A program made the translations under genes and the position numbers. A DNA stretch of 20,244 nucleotides, taken from assembly GCA_036794395.1 (NCBI GenBank), contig DAIRGS010000113.1, forward strand, positions 1-20,244. The letters run 5' to 3'. The notes beneath the pieces were generated by a model that was given only the letters and a program-made list of their open reading frames with translations, was not told the origin of the DNA and did no database searches. Of this stretch, positions 5,703 to 12,177 are shown piece by piece; the first letter of the stretch is position 1, and every line of letters starts with the position of its first letter. Source of the DNA: DASXMX01 sp036794395. Its GTDB lineage: Bacteria > Planctomycetota > Phycisphaerae > Tepidisphaerales > Tepidisphaeraceae.

Positions 5703-7669
5703 CACTCGGCCCCCAACACGTTGACCTGAAGGCATGAGCTGGTCTCGCCCGAGCGATAGATGCGCTGGGTCGCTTTTTGAAAATCTTCGGCCTTGGCGTG
5801 GTAGATGTCGCAAAATTTTTGCGGGTTGCGATCGACCAGCGGGAACCATGTGCTCTGCACCTGGATCATAATTCGATGGCCCTTGCGGAAGGTGTGATAC
5901 ACATCGGGCATAACGTATTGCACTTTTGCTTCTTTGCCCGGATCAAACGGTTCGGGCTTGTCGAAGCCGTTGCGGAACTTGCCGCGGAACGCTTCGCCGC
6001 GAACCATTTGCTGATAGCCGCCCATTTCAATGCCGGCGGGGTTTGGATCGGGATTCGGATAATCGCCCGAATAAACGTCCACCAGCTTCACGACCCAATC
6101 GGAATCGGTCCCGGTGGTGGAGACGGTGAGCCTCGGCGTCAGCGGCCCGGCCAGCGTTACATCGTGATCGAGCACGTCGGTTTGATACACCAGCACATCG
6201 GGCCGGGATGAGGCGAAACGTTGATCGTCGAGCATATGCTCGCGGGTCATGCCGATGGCGACGGTGGAGGTGTACGGAACGGGCTTGGCCGGGTCGCTGG
6301 TGTATTCGTCGAATTTGGATTCTTCGAGTTTGGGCGATTCGAAGGAGAGCTTGCCGTTCTCATGGAAATAGAGCGATTGTTGTTTGACGTTTTTCGGCGG
6401 CCATGCGTCGTAGCGACGCCATTGATCGGTGCCGGTTTCGAAGACATAGGCCTTGGGCAATCGGTCGGTGCCCTGGCGCTTGAGGTAACGGTTCAGGAAT
6501 GGGAGCTCGATGTGCTGGCGATAGAACTCGGAGGTTTTCTGGAAGAAATTGACCGAACCCAGATGATCGCCATCGCCACGGGCCCATCCGCCATGAAACC
6601 ACGGGCCCATGACCAGGGTGTTGGTGGCGCTGGGGTTGAGCTTTTCGACTGAACGATAGACGGCCAGTGCGCCGAACAAATCCTCGGCATCAAACCATCC
6701 CCCCACCGTCATGACCGCCGCCTTCACATTTTTAATATGCGGGCGGAGATTTCGAGTCTGCCAGAATTCGTCGTAATTTGCGTGCTGCATCAGCTCATCC
6801 CAGAACTCAATTTTGCCGTGAAAATACCGGCTATCGGCGTTCGAGAGCGGGCCGAGGTTGAGATAGAACTCGTAGCCATCGGGCGTTTTGTAATCAAAAG
6901 GCTTGGGCTGCTCGCGGGTGGGCTCATCAAGCTTCTGCCCGAACCCCGACAGAAATCGAAACGCGTGCGGGAGATAGAAGACGCCATTGTGATGGAAATC
7001 ATCGCCGACAAACCAATCGCTGATCGGCGCCTGCGGGGAGGCGCACTTGAGCGCCGGATGCGAATCGATCATTCCCGCGGCTGTATAAAAACCGGGATAT
7101 GAGATCCCCATCATGCCGACGTTGCCGTTGTTATTCGGAATGTGTTTGACGAGCCAATCGATGGTGTCGTAGGTATCGGTGCTCTCGTCGATGTCCTTTG
7201 CGCCCGATTTGTCTTCCAGTTGCGGGCGCATGTGGACGAACTGGCCTTCGGACGCATATCGCCCGCGCACATCGGCATTGACGAAGATGAACTTTTCTTT
7301 CGCGTAATATTGCAGGGGCCCGACGGGCTCTGGGTAGGAATCGACGCCGTACGGCTTGCATCCATAAGGCGTGCGGGTCATGAGCAGAGGATATTTCTGC
7401 GAATCATCCTTGGGCGCATACACCGCCACGAACAGCTTCACGCCATCCCGCATGGGGATCATGTGTTCGTACTTGGTGTAATTCTCGCGGAGATATGCCT
7501 GGCCCGGCGTGATGACGCGCTGCGGCTGAACATTGGCCGTCGTTGCGGGGCGAGTGGCTTGCGCCGCCGACGGGCGGGGTAAACTTCCGAGCAATATCAA
7601 TGTTGCGGCAGCCGCCCAGGCCACATGGCGGTAGAGCCGGTCAAACTTTGCGAGACGAATTGATTTCAT
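5702..7669 (-). CDS. Exported CocE/NonD-family (S15) alpha/beta hydrolase
   Basis: This 655-residue protein is a member of the X-Pro dipeptidyl-peptidase/CocE family, serine hydrolases that cleave acyl, ester or Xaa-Pro bonds. An N-terminal signal sequence (basic start, hydrophobic VAWAAAATLILLGSL, then SAAQA) predicts export. The nucleophile is S190 in GISYPGF. The likely catalytic acid is D327 in GGWFDAED, and the likely histidine is H359 in GPWFHGG. The C-terminal part (about 450-650) fits the jelly-roll domain of the family, including DVYHTFRKGHRIMIQVQS. The precise substrate is unknown. The gene starts 21 bp after the GT9 gene and ends in TGATG with threonine synthase, so all three are probably cotranscribed. 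A purine-rich GGAAGGGGAAAACG precedes the ATG. Confidence 0.92.
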   Translation of the reverse strand: MKSIRLAKFDRLYRHVAWAAAATLILLGSLPRPSAAQATRPATTANVQPQRVITPGQAYLRENYTKYEHMIPMRDGVKLFVAVYAPKDDSQKYPLLMTRTPYGCKPYGVDSYPEPVGPLQYYAKEKFIFVNADVRGRYASEGQFVHMRPQLEDKSGAKDIDESTDTYDTIDWLVKHIPNNNGNVGMMGISYPGFYTAAGMIDSHPALKCASPQAPISDWFVGDDFHHNGVFYLPHAFRFLSGFGQKLDEPTREQPKPFDYKTPDGYEFYLNLGPLSNADSRYFHGKIEFWDELMQHANYDEFWQTRNLRPHIKNVKAAVMTVGGWFDAEDLFGALAVYRSVEKLNPSATNTLVMGPWFHGGWARGDGDHLGSVNFFQKTSEFYRQHIELPFLNRYLKRQGTDRLPKAYVFETGTDQWRRYDAWPPKNVKQQSLYFHENGKLSFESPKLEESKFDEYTSDPAKPVPYTSTVAIGMTREHMLDDQRFASSRPDVLVYQTDVLDHDVTLAGPLTPRLTVSTTGTDSDWVVKLVDVYSGDYPNPDPNPAGIEMGGYQQMVRGEAFRGKFRNGFDKPEPFDPGKEAKVQYVMPDVYHTFRKGHRIMIQVQSTWFPLVDRNPQKFCDIYHAKAEDFQKATQRIYRSGETSSCLQVNVLGAE

Positions 7670-7690
7670 CGTTTTCCCCTTCCTGAATTT

Positions 7691-8875
7691 CTAAATGACT
7701 CGAAGCGCCGGATGACCGGTTGGGCGGGGTAGCTGAAGATGCTGGCTCCCAAGAATCTGGCGAGCGCGATCAATCACCATTTCCGCCGAGACCTGTCGCA
7801 TACAGGCATGATCGTACGGGCACTCGCGCAGTTTTCGAAGATAGCATGGCGAACAGGGCAAACCCACCCGCACAACCGCATGCGGGCTTCCATAAGGGCC
7901 GACCCAGACCGGCTCCGTCGGGCCGAAAACCGCGACGAGCGGCGTACCCAGCGCCGCCGCCAGGTGCATCGGCCCGGAATCGTTGGTAATGCAGATGCCT
8001 ACGCGCCGAATCAGCGCCGCCAGTTCCGATAGCAACGTCTGCCCGCACAGATCAATCGCGGCCGGACACTCGGCCGCCACCGCCGCGCACGCTTTTCGGT
8101 CACGCGGCGCGCCAGCCAGAACCACGTCCCATCCAGTCTGGAGAAAATGCCGCCCCACTTCCGCGAAGTTAGACGAGAGCCAATGCTTGGTCTCCCAGAC
8201 GGTGCCGGGCGTGATCAGCGCAATCGGCCGGCTGCCCAATCCGCGCTCAGCCAGCAGAGTATTCACACGCTCCTCGGCGGGCCGCGATATCGGCAGCGTG
8301 AACTCAGGCGGGCCCTCAGGAAGATCCAGCATTTCGCCCAGCCACAGATACCGATCGATTGCATGCGCATCGAGCGTCGGAATCAGAATTTTGTGCGTGT
8401 AGGCCATCCACGACAATTCCCGCGCGCCCTTCCACGCATGATCGATCGCGGTCTGTGGCAGCTTTCGCCCCGCCTCCAGGACGCGCCGCCGGGGCCGATC
8501 AAAGCCAATCCGCGTCCGGGCGGCCGTCACCAGCGCAAAACCGCCGGAGCGGAATTGCCCGTGAAGATCAATCACCAGATCGTAATGTGCCGCATGCAGA
8601 CCCGTGAGCATCCGAATAAAATTGAGTGGGCTTGAAAGGTCCCGCCACGGCCGGGCATATGCCTGCCGGGCAAACAGAACCACGTTCGACAGCGCGGGAT
8701 GATCCTTCACCAATTCCGCATTCTGCGGCGTCAGCATCCAGTCAATCTGTGCAGATGGATACCGCGCGCGAAGCTTGGCCAGTACCGGCAGCGCATGGAT
8801 CACATCGCCCACCGCCGAGGGCTTGATCAAGAGGATCCGAGAAAATTCAGTCTTGCGTAAATCAGTCAATCGCAA
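7691..8875 (-). CDS. Glycosyltransferase family 9 (ADP-heptose:LPS heptosyltransferase-like)
   Basis: This 394-residue enzyme belongs to GT9, which includes heptosyltransferases WaaC, WaaF and WaaQ that build the inner core of lipopolysaccharide at the cytoplasmic face. The N-terminal Rossmann domain begins ILLIKPSAVGDVIHALP, with D24 at the position of the catalytic Asp. The nucleotide-sugar site is ITNDSGPMHLAAALGTP (296-312) followed by AVFGPTEPVWVGP. A C-terminal cysteine cluster (CSPC, ECPYDHAC) is common in GT9 proteins. The frame opens with TTG. No ATG or GTG lies between it and the conserved core, and the Shine-Dalgarno is weak, so the exact start is uncertain by a few codons. It is the first gene of a probable operon with the CocE hydrolase and threonine synthase. 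Confidence 0.88.
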   Translation of the reverse strand: MRLTDLRKTEFSRILLIKPSAVGDVIHALPVLAKLRARYPSAQIDWMLTPQNAELVKDHPALSNVVLFARQAYARPWRDLSSPLNFIRMLTGLHAAHYDLVIDLHGQFRSGGFALVTAARTRIGFDRPRRRVLEAGRKLPQTAIDHAWKGARELSWMAYTHKILIPTLDAHAIDRYLWLGEMLDLPEGPPEFTLPISRPAEERVNTLLAERGLGSRPIALITPGTVWETKHWLSSNFAEVGRHFLQTGWDVVLAGAPRDRKACAAVAAECPAAIDLCGQTLLSELAALIRRVGICITNDSGPMHLAAALGTPLVAVFGPTEPVWVGPYGSPHAVVRVGLPCSPCYLRKLRECPYDHACMRQVSAEMVIDRARQILGSQHLQLPRPTGHPALRVI

Positions 8876-8980
8876 CTTCGTTGCCTTTACGAGGATGTCA
8901 CCGCCCTACGTTAGCCTGACCGCGGCATGCTCTCAATTGCATGTGGTGATTTGCAGGAGGAAAGACGTACGCTGGCAGGT

Positions 8981-9550
8981 TCAGGTATTCCGCTTCATGC
9001 GTTTCTGAATTGAGGACCATAACTCTTCGAGACCCATTTGGCCCGCCCACTGGTCTATATAGCCCATGTCGATGGCATCTCGGCTGGTCTCCAACACGCC
9101 GACAATATCACGAAGGTGCTTTTCTGAGCCGCCTTCACGGTAATATTCCATCTTCTTAATGATCGCATCCTCTGGCGATGCAAACGAGACCTCCAAGTCA
9201 TCGCCAGCGCGCAGGCGTTTCGCTCGGATGAATCGCGATTCGTTGAAGGGGTTTAGTTCGGGCACGATTACGTCGACTTTCAAGCCCGAATCGGGATGAA
9301 TGACGTTGAACTGAGCCTTGTCGCGAACGGCTTGGCGAGCGGCGGGCTCGCTGACGTAAAACTCGCCTGGAGGAAACTGGCGACAGAAATCGTCGATCAC
9401 TCGTTCCGATAGTTCGACAACAATGTCTATGTCGTTAGTGAAGCGCGGCTCGCCATAAAAAATCGTTGCCGTGGAGCCCGTTACAAAATACCGCAGGCCC
9501 ATACCCTCGATGACGCGCACTACAAATCGCAGAAGATCAAGCGGCTCCAT
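8981..9550 (-). CDS. Nucleotidyltransferase-fold protein (DUF6036/MNT-like), possible toxin
   Basis: This 189-residue protein has the pol-beta nucleotidyltransferase signature. GS at 25-26 is followed by D40 and D42 in FTNDIDIVVEL, and a third acidic strand carries D93 in LKVDVIV. A downstream helix, SPEDAIIKKMEYYREGGSEK (125-144), is typical of the DUF6036/AbiEii-like group of small NTases. The ATG at 9550 has GGAGG 7 nt upstream; the longer frame upstream is shadow sequence of the preceding gene. It overlaps the 75-residue gene by 14 bp, which implies coupled expression. Small NTases in such pairs are often toxin-antitoxin components, but activity cannot be deduced here. Its own regulatory or tRNA-modifying role remains possible. 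Confidence 0.85.
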   Translation of the reverse strand: MEPLDLLRFVVRVIEGMGLRYFVTGSTATIFYGEPRFTNDIDIVVELSERVIDDFCRQFPPGEFYVSEPAARQAVRDKAQFNVIHPDSGLKVDVIVPELNPFNESRFIRAKRLRAGDDLEVSFASPEDAIIKKMEYYREGGSEKHLRDIVGVLETSRDAIDMGYIDQWAGQMGLEELWSSIQKRMKRNT

Positions 9551-9764
9551 GCGACAGCCTCCGCGCCGCCTCTTCCCTAACACGCTGCTCGCTCCAATCG
9601 CAATGCTCGGCGCGCAAGTAAGTGAGGAGCATCCGCCGGGCACTGGCATACATCCCGCTGGCGATGCGTAGACGTTCGGCCCCAGTTTTTTTGAGAATCA
9701 CGCGCGCCATCTCCAGGTCAATCATCTCGATGTTCAATTGCAATTGTTCCGCTGGAGATTCCAC
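9537..9764 (-). CDS. Small helical protein, possible antitoxin partner of the NTase
   Basis: The 75-residue product is charged and predicted all-helical, with no signal or membrane segment. Its central part, AERLRIASGMYASARRMLLT (29-48), followed by a second amphipathic helix with SEQRVREEAARRL, resembles the 'RLRIAFEMYEFG...LMRQRLRR...PDASEEEIEARL' pattern of Rv0078B-type antitoxins. This is by recall, not by search. The start is GTG at 9764 with only a weak Shine-Dalgarno; ATG at 9725 is an alternative that would remove 13 residues. The stop lies inside the next gene (14-bp overlap), the antitoxin-first order common in toxin-antitoxin operons. Confidence 0.7.
   Translation of the reverse strand: MESPAEQLQLNIEMIDLEMARVILKKTGAERLRIASGMYASARRMLLTYLRAEHCDWSEQRVREEAARRLSHGAA
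9558..9562 (-). promoter_or_regulatory. Ribosome binding site GGAGG of the NTase gene
   Basis: GGAGG lies 7 nt before the ATG at 9550. It decides this start over the longer open frame, and it is inside the coding region of the 75-residue gene. Confidence 0.7.
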
Positions 9765-9827
9765 ACCATCACTCTATCCGGGGTCAAACGCCATTGGCAG
9801 CGCACATATCCCACTTGTCGCCGTATT

Positions 9828-9860
9828 CTCCGCGATCTCTGCGACTCTGCGGTGAATCAT
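9828..9860. repeat. Tandem octamer repeat, CTCYGCGR x3, then TGAATCAT
   Basis: The units CTCCGCGA, CTCTGCGA and CTCTGCGG are followed by TGAATCAT and a T-run. The last 16 bp match 15071-15086 at 15 positions. It is the same style of repeat as 23-46 and lies in the 154-bp gap between the SRPBCC and small-protein genes. Confidence 0.6.
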
Positions 9861-9918
9861 TTTTTTGGCGCGCCCAAGGTACCCATGCCGCACGAGTGTC
9901 CAGTTACGGTCCCTTACC

Positions 9919-10392
9919 TCACTGTTTCACATGCTCCACCAACTGATCCAGCGCCTTCCCCCACCCCGCATAAAACCCCATCTCTTCATGACGCTTGCGA
10001 GTCCCTTCGTCGCTATGCCGCGCCATGGCCATATACAGGGTCCCCTTGCCACTATCCTCCAACGTCAAATTCCCCGTCATAAACGGAGCCCCCGAAGGCC
10101 GAAAGCCGGGCAGCAGCGCATCCGTCCAAATCAACCGTTCGTTGGGAATGATTTCGAGATAACATCCCACGTGCGGATGCGCCTGCCCCTCCGGCGACCG
10201 CATCACCGTTCGAAAAATCCCGCCGGGCCGCAGATCGATTTCACACTCCGATACCATCCACGGAGCCGGACAAAACCATACTTTCAAATGCTCGGGCGTC
10301 GTCCAAGCCTCCCAGACCCGTTCCCGCGGCACATCCACCACCCGCTCAAAAATCAAATCCAACCTCGGGTCCGGCGTCCAAATTGAATTCAT
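9919..10392 (-). CDS. SRPBCC/AHSA1-like protein
   Basis: This 157-residue protein has the START-like SRPBCC fold of the Aha1-C (activator of Hsp90 ATPase homologue) group, small ligand-binding or stress proteins of varied function. Family features are FERVVDVPRERVWEAWTTPE followed by HLKVWFCP (residues 16-43), a hydrophobic cavity strand set including DLRPGGIFRTVM, the EIIPNERLIWTD-type strand (here LEIIPNERLIWTD, 79-91), and the C-terminal helix GFYAGWGKALDQLVEHV. The ATG at 10392 is chosen because AAGGAG lies 8 nt upstream; the frame runs 21 codons further without support. Genes of this group are often paired with ArsR regulators, but none is adjacent. Its upstream region holds the 20-bp palindromic array. 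Confidence 0.9.
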   Translation of the reverse strand: MNSIWTPDPRLDLIFERVVDVPRERVWEAWTTPEHLKVWFCPAPWMVSECEIDLRPGGIFRTVMRSPEGQAHPHVGCYLEIIPNERLIWTDALLPGFRPSGAPFMTGNLTLEDSGKGTLYMAMARHSDEGTRKRHEEMGFYAGWGKALDQLVEHVKQ

Positions 10393-10400
10393 CGCTGCTT

Positions 10401-10406
10401 CTCCTT
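10401..10406 (-). promoter_or_regulatory. Ribosome binding site AAGGAG of the SRPBCC gene
   Basis: AAGGAG lies 8 nt before the ATG at 10392 and decides the shorter start. Confidence 0.65.
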
Positions 10407-10480
10407 CGATTCCCCCAATACTGAATCCTCCAAGTATTAATCCGCGACATTCCAACTTCCAAACACCCGACCCACAAGTA

Positions 10481-10560
10481 TGAGGCGCGCTGAGACGTTC
10501 CGAGGCGCGCCCAGACCGAATGAGGCGCGCCTCACGATCGCGAGGCTTACCTCATCGCGC
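10481..10560. repeat. Array A: four 20-bp palindromic units
   Basis: Units start at exactly 20-bp steps (10481, 10501, 10521, 10541), each opening YGAGGC. The third contains the perfect 14-bp palindrome TGAGGCGCGCCTCA. The fourth keeps the stem with another loop (GAGG-CTTA-CCTC). The first two have GAGGCGCGC but a degraded right half (TGAG, CCAG). Twenty bp is close to two helical turns, so the units would face the same side of the DNA. The array lies 89-168 bp upstream of the SRPBCC start. Confidence 0.75.
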
Positions 10561-10636
10561 ACCGCTCAATCAGCGCATAAATCATTGATCAGTAATAATT
10601 AAAATGGGAAAATACCCGCCCCAAAATCGTTCGGAA

Positions 10637-10699
10637 TGGGGCGCAATGAGACGTTTTGTGGTGGCGCCACAGCCCCCGATGAGGCGCGCCTCACAATCG
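10637..10699. repeat. Array B: second copy of the palindromic units
   Basis: The unit at 10637 matches the first unit of array A (TGRGGCGC...TGAGACGTT). The unit at 10680 matches the third at 19 of 20 positions (TGAGGCGCGCCTCACAATCG). Between them lies a diverged unit with the 10-bp palindrome GTGGCGCCAC. The offset from array A is 156-159 bp, and an AT-rich stretch (10577-10616) separates the arrays. The array ends about 50 bp from the DUF1552 stop codon. Confidence 0.7.
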
Positions 10700-10749
10700 A
10701 TGATACTTCGCACCCCGCGATATCCCCCAACCGCAAATCGCAAATCCCC

Positions 10750-12177
10750 TTAGATATCCGTCACCATCCCCGTCGAATCCCCAAATCGCGACAGATCCTT
10801 CACGCCCATTCGATCCGCCATCGCCATCAGCAGATTCGACATCGGTTTGCCACCATGCTTCACATACCGTCCCGGCGTCAGTGCCCCTCCGCCTGCGCCG
10901 GCCACGATGATTGGCAGATTCGCGTGCGTGTGCCGGTTTCCATCGGAGTTGCCCGACCCATACACAATCATCGAGTTATGCAGGATCGAATTCCCGTCCA
11001 CATCCATGATCTGATCGGCCTTCTTCAGGAAGCGCGCAAACTGGTCGGCGTAGAACCGGTCGATTTGCGACACCTTCTTCACCTTGTCCGAATCGCCCAT
11101 GTGATGCGACAGCGTATGGTGGCCCTCGGCAATGCCGATGTCGCCAAACGACCGGTTGCTGCCTTCATTGGCCACCAGGAACGTCGCGATACGCGTGGAA
11201 TCGGTCTGGAACGCCAGCAACATCATGTCGTACATGAGCTGGATATATTCGGCATACGCAGTCGGCACGCCTGTCGGCGCTTCAACATTCGGATCGGGTG
11301 CATCCCCAAACCGCTCCGCCGCCTCAATGCGCTTTTCTACATCTCGCACGCTGGTCAAATACTCGTCCAGCTTTCGATTGTCGCTCGATCCCAGTTCGCC
11401 CTCCAGGCTCCTGGTATCTTCCATTACAAAATCGAGGATCGACCGCTGCTGCTGCCGCCGGCGCTTCAGCGACTGCACCCGCTGACCCTTGGCTCCCGCG
11501 CCAAACAGCCGCTCGAAGAGCAGTCGGGGATTGGGTTCAGGCGCAACCGGCGTCTCGGGCGATTGCCACGAAAGGTTGTACTGATACGCGCAGGAATAAC
11601 CCGTATCGCAGTTCCCCGACTTGCGCACCGCATCGCAGGTCAATTCCAGAGAGGCAAACCGCGTCAGATGTCCGACGTGATTGGCCGTCACCTGGTCGAT
11701 CGACACGCCCGCATGAATATCCGCCCCCGCCGTTTTGCGAACGCGGACGCCCGTCAAAAACGTGCCGCATGCACGCGCGTGATCGCCGCCGCCATCGTTC
11801 CCGGCTGTTGCATTCAGATGATCCAGCCCACCGAACACCTGGAACTTCCCGTTCAGTTCCGACAACGACTGCATCGTGGGCGAAAGCTCAAATTCCTTCC
11901 CCTCGCCCTTGGGCCACCATACGTTCTGAATGGCGCCATTGGGGAAATACACATACGCCATCCGAAGCGGCGCGCCTGTGGCGGTCGTGGCAAGCGGCGC
12001 CCCCACCGCTGCCGAAGCCCCCGCCGCCGGCACAACCGCTCCGCCGCGGACCATCGACTCAAAAGCCGGAAGCGCCACCGCGGCCCCCAGCCCTTTCAGG
12101 AACCGTCGACGACTCAGCTCCCGGCGCCGAACTTCTGCTTGGGCTCGATCATCACTCGGTGAAGAGAATTGACTCAT
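10750..12177 (-). CDS. DUF1552 Tat-exported protein
   Basis: This 475-residue protein belongs to DUF1552, found mostly in Planctomycetes, Verrucomicrobia and Myxococcota and related to the alkaline-phosphatase-like DUF1501 proteins. Its biochemical role is not established. A twin-arginine signal (SRRRFLKGLGAAVALP, residues 22-37) predicts folded export. Recognisable family segments include RMAYVYFPNGAIQNVWWPKG, GGDHARACGTFLTGV, SIDQVTANH, MMLLAFQTDSTRIATFL and NSMIVYGSGNSDGNRHTHAN. It overlaps the DUF1592 gene by ATGA, and the two gene types nearly always occur together, so they probably act as a periplasmic pair. Confidence 0.93.
   Translation of the reverse strand: MSQFSSPSDDRAQAEVRRRELSRRRFLKGLGAAVALPAFESMVRGGAVVPAAGASAAVGAPLATTATGAPLRMAYVYFPNGAIQNVWWPKGEGKEFELSPTMQSLSELNGKFQVFGGLDHLNATAGNDGGGDHARACGTFLTGVRVRKTAGADIHAGVSIDQVTANHVGHLTRFASLELTCDAVRKSGNCDTGYSCAYQYNLSWQSPETPVAPEPNPRLLFERLFGAGAKGQRVQSLKRRRQQQRSILDFVMEDTRSLEGELGSSDNRKLDEYLTSVRDVEKRIEAAERFGDAPDPNVEAPTGVPTAYAEYIQLMYDMMLLAFQTDSTRIATFLVANEGSNRSFGDIGIAEGHHTLSHHMGDSDKVKKVSQIDRFYADQFARFLKKADQIMDVDGNSILHNSMIVYGSGNSDGNRHTHANLPIIVAGAGGGALTPGRYVKHGGKPMSNLLMAMADRMGVKDLSRFGDSTGMVTDI

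Noticed and set aside
10481..10699. 20-bp array as a CRISPR or an iteron replication origin
   Set aside because: Units are contiguous with no spacers, so it is not CRISPR. No Rep or Cas gene is nearby and the units are palindromic, unlike typical iterons.
10636..12162. 508-codon open frame on the plus strand
   Set aside because: It lies antisense to the DUF1552 gene, is Arg/His/Pro-rich, and has no family motif. Long antisense frames are expected at this GC content.
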